The notes under the pieces: model-generated
What the model saw: only the letters and a program-made list of their open reading frames with translations
Databases searched by the model: none
What the model was told of the DNA's origin: nothing
Part shown: in pieces, positions 7,835 to 14,241 of the stretch
Layout of the letters: each line of letters begins with the position of its first letter
Position numbering within the stretch: position 1 is the first letter of the stretch
Position numbers and translations under genes: made by a program
NCBI GenBank assembly: GCA_016295795.1
Contig: JAEDKN010000011.1
Location: 1 to 26,485, forward strand
DNA from: Bacilli bacterium
GTDB lineage: Bacteria; Bacillota_I; Bacilli_A; RF39; UBA660
DNA length: 26,485 bases
Direction: 5' to 3'

Positions 7835-7863
7835 TTGACTATGACTTTTGGCATATATACATT
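7835..7863 (+). promoter_or_regulatory. Promoter of the Flg_new surface protein gene
   Basis: TTGACT (7835-7840) is 17 nt from TACATT (7858-7863). It lies between a terminator and the gene at 7904. Confidence 0.5.
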
Positions 7864-7903
7864 TCAAGAATTTAGTTTTATAATTAAATAGAGGAGGAGT
7901 GAA

Positions 7904-9316
7904 ATGAAAAAAATATTTGAAAACAAAAAACTATTATTTGGACTACTAGGAGCTTTGGTAGCCATTGCCATTATTATTGTTGTTATCATTTTAACATTAG
8001 GTAGTAAAAGGTATACAATATCATTTAATACTGATGGAGGTAATAGTCTTGAAAGTATAACTGCTAAAGAAAAAGAAACAATAACATTACCAATAGCGGT
8101 AAAAGAAGGATATATTTTCAATGGGTGGACTGATGAAGATGGTAAAATATTACCAAGCGAATATGTAGTTACTAAAGATGCAACATTAAAAGCTGTTTGG
8201 GTTAGTGAAACTGCTGACACTATAACAATTAAATTTGACACAGATGGTGGAAGTAAAATAGATGATATGATAGTTGTTAAAGGTGAAACTTTAAAACTAC
8301 CACAAAACCCAACCAAAGAAGGATATAAGTTTAAGACTTGGGTTGATAAAAATGAGACACCAATATATGATGAAGCACTACTTTTAGAAGATACAACATT
8401 AAAAGCTGTATGGGAAAAAGTTGAAGTAAAAACAAATAATACAAATAATACAACTAATTCTGGTAATGAAAATCCAGTAAATAATTCGCAAGAAAATAAA
8501 ACAATTGAGGTAACTGGAGTATCGTTAAATACGACAAGTAAGTCAATGATTGTTAATACAACAGATAAACTAGTAGCAACAGTAGTACCTGATAATGCTA
8601 GTGATAAAACAGTAACATGGAGTAGTGATAATACTAGTGTCATTACTGTTGATCAAAATGGTAATATAAAAGCTGTAGGTTTAGGAGAAGCAAATATAAC
8701 AGTTAAAACAGCAAATGGAAAAACTGCTAGTGCTAAAGTAATTTCAGATGTAAAAAATATAACACTTTCAGTAACAAATCAAACAATATCAAAATATGGT
8801 ACAATTAATAGTACAACAATCACTGCTAATATTGATAGTAATGGCTATAATGTACCAAATAGTTTAATTACTTGGTCTGCACCAGATACAACAGGATATA
8901 CTTCTGCTGCAAGCATGAGTATAAATGGAAAAATCGCTACTATAACAGCAAGAGATGTATGGAGTAGAACATCTACTATACCTGTTACAGTAAAAATAAA
9001 CAATAAAGAAGCAAAAACTACTATTTATGTTGAACCTAAATTAAGTGTTTCTAATAAATCTAGTGGTGTTACTTGTAATGAAAGTAATGGAATAATGCTT
9101 TGTACTTTTAAAGGAGAAAAAAGTTTCTATTTACAATCTAATATAGATGTTTCTTGGGAATATAATACAAGTAGTCCAGTGATTGCAGGTGTTGAAGGTA
9201 AAGATGTTAGAAATCTAAAACTATCAGTTCAATATGTAGCACAAAATGGTTTAAATATCAAAGCTCGTTCAAAAGCAGGACAAGTTAAAGAAATAGTCCT
9301 AACACCAACTGTATAA
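7904..9316 (+). CDS. Membrane-anchored surface protein with Flg_new and Ig-like domains
   Basis: The 470-residue protein starts at ATG 7904 behind a GAGGAGG ribosome site. Residues 9-33 form a hydrophobic N-terminal anchor with basic residues before it. No lipobox or clear cleavage site is visible, so it is probably tethered with its body outside. Two repeats of the Flg_new/InlB B-repeat type follow (about 36-99 and 107-170, each with FxTDGG, GY.F..W and TLKAVW). Then come an Asn/Thr-rich linker (175-199), a bacterial Ig-like BIG_2 domain (about 201-283; VTGVSLN, VTWSSDN, GEANITV) and two more beta-rich segments to the end. No sorting motif ends it. It is likely an adhesion or surface-structure protein. 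The neighbours are a decayed surface protein and a decayed sortase, but this gene is intact. Confidence 0.85.
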   Translation: MKKIFENKKLLFGLLGALVAIAIIIVVIILTLGSKRYTISFNTDGGNSLESITAKEKETITLPIAVKEGYIFNGWTDEDGKILPSEYVVTKDATLKAVWVSETADTITIKFDTDGGSKIDDMIVVKGETLKLPQNPTKEGYKFKTWVDKNETPIYDEALLLEDTTLKAVWEKVEVKTNNTNNTTNSGNENPVNNSQENKTIEVTGVSLNTTSKSMIVNTTDKLVATVVPDNASDKTVTWSSDNTSVITVDQNGNIKAVGLGEANITVKTANGKTASAKVISDVKNITLSVTNQTISKYGTINSTTITANIDSNGYNVPNSLITWSAPDTTGYTSAASMSINGKIATITARDVWSRTSTIPVTVKINNKEAKTTIYVEPKLSVSNKSSGVTCNESNGIMLCTFKGEKSFYLQSNIDVSWEYNTSSPVIAGVEGKDVRNLKLSVQYVAQNGLNIKARSKAGQVKEIVLTPTV

Positions 9317-9403
9317 TAATTATAAAAAGAGAGTAAAGAAGAGATTTGAAGAAAATCTACTAAAATTGCAAATGAAGTTGAAAAACGAGCTTGGGAAAAT
9401 TAA

Positions 9404-9709
9404 AAAAGTACTCTAAATGAGGAATGGTATAAAAATAAAGAAAACCATAAAGTTGTATTTGTAACTGAAAAAGGAACTTATTATTATCAAGTGTTTTCTA
9501 CTTATTCTATAAAACCAGAAGATTATTATATTAATACTGAATTTAAAACTGATGATGAATTTAATGATTTTATTAAAACCATTAAATCTAGATCAATATA
9601 TGATTATGGAATAGAAGTATCTAAAGAAGATAAAATGTTAACATTATCAAGTTGCATTGGTGATGGTAGTAAAAGGGTTGTACTTCATGCTAAATTAATT
9701 AAAAATTGA
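9404..9709 (+). pseudogene. Class B sortase, C-terminal remnant
   Basis: The frame after the TAA at 9401-9403 encodes the last 101 residues of a sortase B: EEWYKNKENHKVVFVTEKGTYYYQVF, SRSIYDYGIEV and TLSSCIGDGSKRVVLHAKLI. The TLSxC cysteine and the following arginine, two of the catalytic residues, are present. The N-terminal half with the catalytic histidine and the membrane anchor is missing. The frame is open upstream of the stop (9362-9400), but that stretch does not look like sortase. The fragment cannot anchor proteins. It shows that the neighbouring surface genes were once served by a local sortase. Confidence 0.85.
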
Positions 9710-9732
9710 GTAGATAAAAATACTCTTTTTTT
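9708..9732 (+). terminator. Terminator after the sortase remnant
   Basis: A 5-bp stem GAGTA/TACTC (9708-9712 with 9721-9725) is followed by T residues 9726-9732. It overlaps the stop of the sortase fragment. Confidence 0.65.
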
Positions 9733-9754
9733 GTTATAACAAGAGTATAAGTAA
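9732..9754 (+). repeat. Candidate left attachment-site repeat
   Basis: It matches 13171-13193 at 20 of 23 positions (TGTTATAACAARAGTAT, two differing bases, GTAA). It lies immediately after the terminator of the sortase remnant. Confidence 0.5.
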
Positions 9755-9924
9755 GTCATTAACTGTCGTATTGAGTTTTTTAGTGGCACAAATATCAAAA
9801 AATGCCAATTTACCCCTAATTTTTACTTTTTCATAATTCCTTTAAAATCAAGGGAATACCTTATTAATCTACATTTCAAATAGTTCAAAACAGTTTTTCC
9901 AAAACCGACCGAGGAGGATAAGGT

Positions 9925-9954
9925 TTAATAATACTTGGCATTTTGTGGTAGAAT
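9925..9954 (+). promoter_or_regulatory. Promoter of the element's leader
   Basis: An extended -10 (TGGTAGAAT, hexamer 9949-9954) lies 18 nt from TTAATA (9925-9930). Transcription from here would run through a leader of about 190 nt to the terminator at 10117-10148. The rest of 9755-10177 has no gene; it contains several short inverted repeats (for example near 9837-9864). Confidence 0.45.
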
Positions 9955-10116
9955 ATTGTTGTTATCTATTTTTTTAAACATTTGTAATAAAAATTTATTG
10001 CAAATAATGTAAAAATGTTATTATATACTTGTGATAAATTATTTATAACTTTGAACCATTTTGCTTTTCCAAGCATAACACTTCTCACTTTTAGAGGTAA
10101 ATGCAGTAAAGCAGTA

Positions 10117-10148
10117 ATTAGTCGCTAGTACAGGACTAATTTTTTTTT
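10117..10148 (+). terminator. Terminator in the leader of the HTH regulator
   Basis: A 7-bp stem ATTAGTC/GACTAAT (10117-10123 with 10134-10140) is followed by nine T residues (10140-10148). The ribosome site of the 10178 gene starts 14 nt later, so no promoter fits between and the gene must be reached by read-through. A second GACTAA at 10149-10154 could compete for the 5' arm. Confidence 0.7.
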
Positions 10149-10177
10149 GACTAAAAATTTGAAAGGAGGAATTTTTA

Positions 10178-10435
10178 TTGAATAAAATTGGAAAAATATT
10201 AAAACAAGAAAGATTAAAAAATAATTTAACTTTACAAGCACTATCTAATATTTCTAATATATCTATCTCTACTCTTAGTAAGATGGAAAATGATAAGATA
10301 AGAAATGTTAGTAGTGTTTATTTATATAGATTAAGTAACATATTAAATATTGATTATGAATATTTAACTAGGCAAAGGTGGGATATATTTCCTACTTTTT
10401 TATATGAAAGGAATCATAAATTTGCAAGTAAATAA
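10178..10435 (+). CDS. XRE-family helix-turn-helix regulator of the element
   Basis: The 85-residue protein has one Cro/C1-type DNA-binding domain (about 1-65): IGKILKQERLKNNLTLQALSNISNISISTLSKMEN, then YRLSNILNIDYEYL. It starts with TTG at 10178, seven bases after AAGGAGGA, a strong ribosome site that decides the start. The 3' end overlaps the start of the methylase, so the two are translated together. It probably represses or times the methylase and recombinase. A diverged copy sits at 170-454. The long upstream leader with an internal terminator suggests extra control by read-through. Confidence 0.85.
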   Translation: MNKIGKILKQERLKNNLTLQALSNISNISISTLSKMENDKIRNVSSVYLYRLSNILNIDYEYLTRQRWDIFPTFLYERNHKFASK

Positions 10436-11270
10436 GATATACAACGAAGATTGTCTTGTGGGTCTTAAAAAAATACCAGATAACTCCATTGATTTAGTTG
10501 TCATAGATCCACCTTATGATATTTGTACTAAAGGTGGTAAGAAAGGAACTGGTAGATTATGTCATGACTTAACTAAATTAGAAAATGAATTAAAAGAAAA
10601 TAATTTAGTTAATGGTTATGATTTATCTATATTAGATGAGCTAATTAGAGTTATGAAAGAAATTAATATCTATATCTGGTGTAATGGCAGACAAATACCT
10701 ACTTACATGAAGTATTTCGTTGATAAACTTGGTTGCAAATTAGAAATTATTATATGGGGTAAAACTAACCCTATGCCTTTATATAGTAATAAATATTTGG
10801 GTGATAAAGAATATTGCTTGTATTTTAGAAAAGGTGGCTATTGTAAACCTAACTCGTATGAAGATGCTAAAACAATATATTTATCTACTTTAAATGTTAA
10901 AGATAAGCAAATGTATGGACATCCTACTATAAAACCACTTCCTTTAATTAGGAAACTAATAAGGAATAGTTCAAAAGAAAATGAAATTGTTTTAGATTGT
11001 TTTATCGGTAGTGGTACAACAGCAGTTGCTAGTATACTGGAAAATAGAAAATTTATAGGATTTGAAATTAATAAAAAGTATTTTGATATTGCCAATAAAA
11101 GAATTAATGAAACTACAAAGGAACTTACTTTTATTAAAGGTAAAATTAATAAAGAAGTATTTCATTTAGAAATAGATAATGGTAATAATACCAAAACAAC
11201 TATTGAAATTCATTTAAAGAATCCTTTAGAAGAAGATTTAACTCTTGAGAAAGGAAACAAAAATGTCTAA
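10422..11270 (+). CDS. DNA methyltransferase, N4-cytosine/N6-adenine type
   Basis: The protein transfers a methyl group from S-adenosylmethionine to an amino group of A or C in DNA. The catalytic DPPY motif is at residues 29-32 and the SAM-binding FIGSGT at 194-199. This order, catalytic motif first, is that of the beta class. About 282 residues start from TTG 10422, nine bases after AAAGGA. An ATG at 10404 would add six residues but has no ribosome site, and the truncated copy at 435 supports the shorter form. HPTIKPLPLIRKLI precedes the SAM site, as is usual. No restriction gene is adjacent, so it is probably an orphan methylase protecting or regulating the element. Target sequence unknown. 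Overlaps the genes on both sides. Confidence 0.9.
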   Translation: MQVNKIYNEDCLVGLKKIPDNSIDLVVIDPPYDICTKGGKKGTGRLCHDLTKLENELKENNLVNGYDLSILDELIRVMKEINIYIWCNGRQIPTYMKYFVDKLGCKLEIIIWGKTNPMPLYSNKYLGDKEYCLYFRKGGYCKPNSYEDAKTIYLSTLNVKDKQMYGHPTIKPLPLIRKLIRNSSKENEIVLDCFIGSGTTAVASILENRKFIGFEINKKYFDIANKRINETTKELTFIKGKINKEVFHLEIDNGNNTKTTIEIHLKNPLEEDLTLEKGNKNV

Positions 11271-11511
11271 TATTGTTTCTGATTCATTAAATGAAACTGA
11301 ATATCATACCTTTAAATTAGGTGATGATATGATTAAAAACTATAACAAAAAGCAAGTAAAATTTACTTTCTTTTTTGATAATAAAGGCAAGAATTTAAAA
11401 GATATTTTAGAAACTTGCTATTGTGAAGAAATAAGGAACGAACAAATTCTTACTGGAGGTGTTAAGAGTGATTTGCAAAAAACAAAAAATGATGCTATCA
11501 TCAGGTCGTAG
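11263..11511 (+). CDS. Small element-encoded protein, unknown function
   Basis: ATG 11263 sits behind GAAAGGAAAC and overlaps the methylase stop by 8 bases; a TTG at 11245 in the same frame lies before the ribosome site and is rejected. The 82-residue product is acidic in its first third (SLNETEYHTFKLGDD), with a beta-like stretch (KQVKFTFFFDN), two cysteines (CYCEE) and a basic end. There is no membrane segment or signal peptide. I recognise no family. Its position between methylase and recombinase suggests an accessory part of the element, such as a directionality or copy-control factor, but nothing in the sequence proves that. Confidence 0.7.
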   Translation: MSNIVSDSLNETEYHTFKLGDDMIKNYNKKQVKFTFFFDNKGKNLKDILETCYCEEIRNEQILTGGVKSDLQKTKNDAIIRS

Positions 11512-11520
11512 ATGCTTAAA

Positions 11521-11559
11521 ACCCATTATAATTAGGAGGGATAATAAATGTTAATGGGT
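11521..11559 (+). promoter_or_regulatory. Hairpin enclosing the recombinase ribosome site and start
   Basis: ACCCATTA (11521-11528) is the exact complement of TAATGGGT (11552-11559). The 23-nt loop contains the AGGAGGG ribosome site (11534-11540) and the start ATG (11548). If formed, the stem could limit translation of the recombinase. A TATAAT also falls at 11527-11532, without a clear -35. Confidence 0.45.
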
Positions 11560-13161
11560 AATAAAATCTATAATTGTGCTGAATATTTAAGATTATCTAA
11601 AGAAGATTTAGGAAAAAATGATGAATCATCATCTATACAAAGTCAAAGATTAATAATTGAGGCTTTTGCTAAACATAATAATTTGAAAATAGCCTGTGAA
11701 TATGTAGATGATGGTTATTCTGGTGGTAATTTTGATAGACCTGCCTTTACTAGAATGATTGAAGATATTGAATCAGGTAAAATTAATTGTGTCATTACTA
11801 AAGACTTATCAAGATTAGGTCGTGAAATATATAAAACTGGTAATTACATTGAAGAATATTTTTTAGAGCATGATGTTAGATATATTGCTATTAATGATTC
11901 TTATGATTCTAATATTGGTGATTCAATGTTAGGTATAAGATTAGGTGTTAATGATTTGTATTTAAGAGATATTTCTAAAAAAGTTCGTTCTTCTTTTAGA
12001 GTTAAACAAGAAAAAGGAGAATATATTGGAAGTTTTCCATGCTATGGTTATGTAAAAGATCCAGAAGATAAACACAAATTAATTATCGATCCAGAAGCAT
12101 CAAAAATTGTTAAATATATTTATCAATTATTTCTTGAGGGTTTAGGTGTAACTAGAATATGCAGAAAACTAACTGATGAAAAAATACCTATACCTATCGT
12201 TTATAAGAAAGAGCCTAGAGGTTTAGCAGTTACTGAAAATGATGGTTATGGTATATGGAAAAATTCCACTGTTAGAAATATTTTAAAAAGTCAAATGTAT
12301 ATTGGCAATATGGTACAACATACACACGAAAAAATAAGTTATAATCAAAAGAAACTAAAACATATAAAAGAAAATGACTTTATTATAGTTGAGAATACAC
12401 ATGAAGCAATTATAAGTAAGGAAGATTTTGAAAAAGTACAAGAAATGTTAAAACAAAAAAGTCATACACCAAAGGAAAGAAATTTTGATAGATATTTATT
12501 ATCTGGTATGATGTTTTGTGGTAAATGTGGACATACTTTAGGTGTTAGTGAAAGAAAAACTAAATCTAAACCATCACAATATACTCATTGTAATCATTAT
12601 TTAAGAAAAGGTGTACAAAGTGGTTGTACCCCAAATAGACTTAATTATCATCTATTAGAAAAAGATATAATTAATTTTTTAAATGAAATTGGTGAAGAAT
12701 TTATAAAACATTATGACATTAGAAATTTAGTTGAGGATTCAGTATATGTTTATAATCGTGATATAGAAGAAATGCAAAAAGAACTAAATCAAATAGATAA
12801 TAATATACAGAAAAAGATTAATGTTATTTCTAATTTATATAATGATAAATTGGAGGGTGTTATTTCTGACTTAGTATATAAGAGTTTATCTGGTAATCAT
12901 GAAAAGGAATTAGAACAATTAAAGATTAAAAAGCAAGAAATAGAAAATAAATTAAAAATATTTTCTGATAAATCAAAAGAAAAAGAATTTACAAAATGTC
13001 GTGAGGCAGTAGAAAAATTTATGAAATTAAAAACTCCATCTAGGAGTACTATTAAAAATTTGATTAGTAGAATTGTTGTATATGATAATGGTGAATCAAA
13101 AGAAGTTAAGGTATTTTTTAAGTTTAAAGAACTTACTAATATAGCCAGTAAGTTAATTTAA
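11548..13161 (+). CDS. Large serine recombinase (integrase) of the element
   Basis: The 537-residue enzyme cuts and rejoins DNA through a serine nucleophile and should insert and excise the element. The resolvase domain (about 7-155) begins AEYLRLSKED with the likely nucleophile S17, and has SIQSQR, DDGYSGGNFDRPAF and KDLSRLGRE. The Recombinase domain follows (about 170-300; CYGYVKDP, STVRNILKSQMYIGN). A zinc ribbon is next (about 325-375; FCGKCGHTLG, then further Cys). A long coiled coil spans about 405-480, used by this class for synapsis control. It is full length for the TndX/TnpX-like group and shows no damage. A direct-repeat half lies ten bases after its stop. The start follows AGGAGGG. 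Confidence 0.92.
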   Translation: MLMGNKIYNCAEYLRLSKEDLGKNDESSSIQSQRLIIEAFAKHNNLKIACEYVDDGYSGGNFDRPAFTRMIEDIESGKINCVITKDLSRLGREIYKTGNYIEEYFLEHDVRYIAINDSYDSNIGDSMLGIRLGVNDLYLRDISKKVRSSFRVKQEKGEYIGSFPCYGYVKDPEDKHKLIIDPEASKIVKYIYQLFLEGLGVTRICRKLTDEKIPIPIVYKKEPRGLAVTENDGYGIWKNSTVRNILKSQMYIGNMVQHTHEKISYNQKKLKHIKENDFIIVENTHEAIISKEDFEKVQEMLKQKSHTPKERNFDRYLLSGMMFCGKCGHTLGVSERKTKSKPSQYTHCNHYLRKGVQSGCTPNRLNYHLLEKDIINFLNEIGEEFIKHYDIRNLVEDSVYVYNRDIEEMQKELNQIDNNIQKKINVISNLYNDKLEGVISDLVYKSLSGNHEKELEQLKIKKQEIENKLKIFSDKSKEKEFTKCREAVEKFMKLKTPSRSTIKNLISRIVVYDNGESKEVKVFFKFKELTNIASKLI

Positions 13162-13170
13162 TACCTTCAA

Positions 13171-13193
13171 TGTTATAACAAAAGTATGTGTAA
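13171..13193 (+). repeat. Candidate right attachment-site repeat
   Basis: It matches 9732-9754 at 20 of 23 positions and begins ten bases after the stop of the recombinase gene, where an attachment site is common. Confidence 0.5.
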
Positions 13194-13326
13194 CCCTTTA
13201 TTTTTTTATAACTCTAAAAGGGCTAAGGGAGTGACTTTGCCATTTTTGTCATATGGTGGAAGTTCATTATTAATATCTATGGCTAGTATAGGAATTCTTC
13301 TTAATATTTCAAAATGCCAGAGTTGA
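13186..13326 (+). pseudogene. C-terminal fragment of an FtsW/RodA-type protein
   Basis: The frame from 13186 to 13326 encodes KGVTLPFLSYGGSSLLISMASIGILLNIS near its end. That is the conserved last loop and last helix of the SEDS cell-wall polymerase FtsW. The rest of the protein (about 350 residues) is missing, and the sequence before the motif (CNPLFFYNSKRA) is not FtsW-like. The fragment starts right at the repeat bounding the recombinase element. It has no ribosome site and is surely non-functional. No matching N-terminal piece is visible left of the element. Confidence 0.8.
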
Positions 13327-13355
13327 GATTATTTAGATAAAAGAATTTAAAGTTT

Positions 13356-13967
13356 TTATTTGATATTATTAGCAAATTTTGTTATTAATATTTTTTTCTT
13401 TGTTTTGGCTTCGATTGCATAGATTACAGAGAAAATTATAGAAAAAATAAAAGCTATTATAATATCTAGCATCGTATCATCTACGCCAGTTTTAAGGACC
13501 TTTTGTGCATCTTTGTTAAATAACTTATCATTGGTAAATTCAAAAATTTCCCATAGTGCTGCGACTGATAAAGTTATACAAATAATAAATAAAATATTCA
13601 TCCATATTGGATTTTTATCATAACATTTACTTTTAACTAGTATTATTATTGCTAAAATAGATGCTATGACACCAGATAGACCATGTATTATTTTGTCATA
13701 TATGATTATTTTGTCGTATAAATTTAAAATAGTACCAAGAAAGTATGCAAAAAATATGAATAGTAAATAAACTAATTCAATTTCGGGATCAATATTCAGC
13801 GCAAACAATTTGTTTGCTAAAAATGGTAATAACATTACCGGAATAATAGATATAATAATCAAAATCTTATATAAATCACGTTCGTGATTACCAAAAAACA
13901 AATAAAATATTGAAAAAATAGAAACACCAAGAATTATTAACCAATTAATTAATTTTATCTTTTTCAT
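13356..13967 (-). CDS. YjdF-like (DUF2238) membrane protein
   Basis: The 203-residue protein has about six membrane helices. The sequence around YDKIIHGLSG, LWEIFEFTNDKL and the TGVDDTMLDIIIAF block is the signature of the YjdF/DUF2238 family. Those acidic and histidine residues lie near the membrane and are conserved, but the family's biochemical role is not known to me. The ATG at 13967 follows AGGTGGT at the right distance; a GTG nine bases earlier overlaps that ribosome site and is unlikely. It is a single gene facing away from the HelD gene, with its own promoter at 13990-14019. Confidence 0.8.
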   Translation of the reverse strand: MKKIKLINWLIILGVSIFSIFYLFFGNHERDLYKILIIISIIPVMLLPFLANKLFALNIDPEIELVYLLFIFFAYFLGTILNLYDKIIIYDKIIHGLSGVIASILAIIILVKSKCYDKNPIWMNILFIICITLSVAALWEIFEFTNDKLFNKDAQKVLKTGVDDTMLDIIIAFIFSIIFSVIYAIEAKTKKKILITKFANNIK

Positions 13968-13989
13968 AACAACCACCTTTTCTAGTATT

Positions 13990-14019
13990 ATTTTAACAAA
14001 AATATTATGTTTAATTCAA
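13990..14019 (-). promoter_or_regulatory. Promoter of the YjdF-like gene
   Basis: On the minus strand TTGAAT (14019-14014) is 18 nt from an extended -10 (TGTTAAAAT, hexamer 13995-13990). Confidence 0.65.
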
Positions 14020-14112
14020 TACTTTAATAAATCATTGTTACTAATTTGAGACTAGTAAATAAAGAAAAAAGTGAAACATGATTTGATAATTGGAGAAAAT
14101 TTTACAAAGTTC

Positions 14113-14141
14113 TAGACAAAGAGAAAAAAATATTGTATATT
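14113..14141 (+). promoter_or_regulatory. Promoter of the HelD-type gene
   Basis: TAGACA (14113-14118) is 17 nt from TATATT (14136-14141). It gives a leader of about 95 nt that contains the hairpin at 14178-14221. Confidence 0.65.
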
Positions 14142-14177
14142 TTTAGATATGCTATTTACAACTTGAAAAAATTTAAC

Positions 14178-14221
14178 AAAAAAGCGATTCATACCCCTAG
14201 TGGTTTATGGTTCGTTTTTTT
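14178..14221 (+). terminator. Leader attenuator before the HelD-type gene
   Basis: A long imperfect stem (AAAAAA with TTTTTT, CGA with TCG, CATA with TATG, CC with GG) has seven T residues at 14215-14221. The ribosome site begins at 14231, so transcription must pass this hairpin to reach the gene. Confidence 0.6.
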
Positions 14222-14241
14222 GGCGTTTAAAGGAGGGTATG

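Larger units (their letters stand above)
9732..13187 (+). mobile_element. Serine-recombinase element carrying a DNA methylase
   Basis: About 3.45 kb are bounded by near-identical direct repeats (9732-9754 and 13171-13193), the right one starting ten bases after the recombinase stop. All four genes (HTH regulator, DNA methylase, small ORF, large serine recombinase) point the same way and are closely packed. Sortase remnants lie to the left and an orphan FtsW C-terminus to the right. The structure fits a minimal integrative element that encodes its own integrase. The exact ends are inferred. Confidence 0.65.

Noticed and set aside
7864..8643. Long minus-strand frame of 259 codons
   Set aside because: It lies opposite the Flg_new/Ig-like gene, which has a ribosome site, membrane anchor and domain motifs. 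The reverse frame is a by-product of its Thr/Asn-rich codons.
11245..11262. TTG start for the small element ORF
   Set aside because: It precedes the GAAAGGA ribosome site that serves ATG 11263.
14200..14241. Earlier start for the HelD-type gene
   Set aside because: The extra codons come from the attenuator hairpin and the ribosome site itself; ATG 14242 has a proper AGGAGGG upstream.
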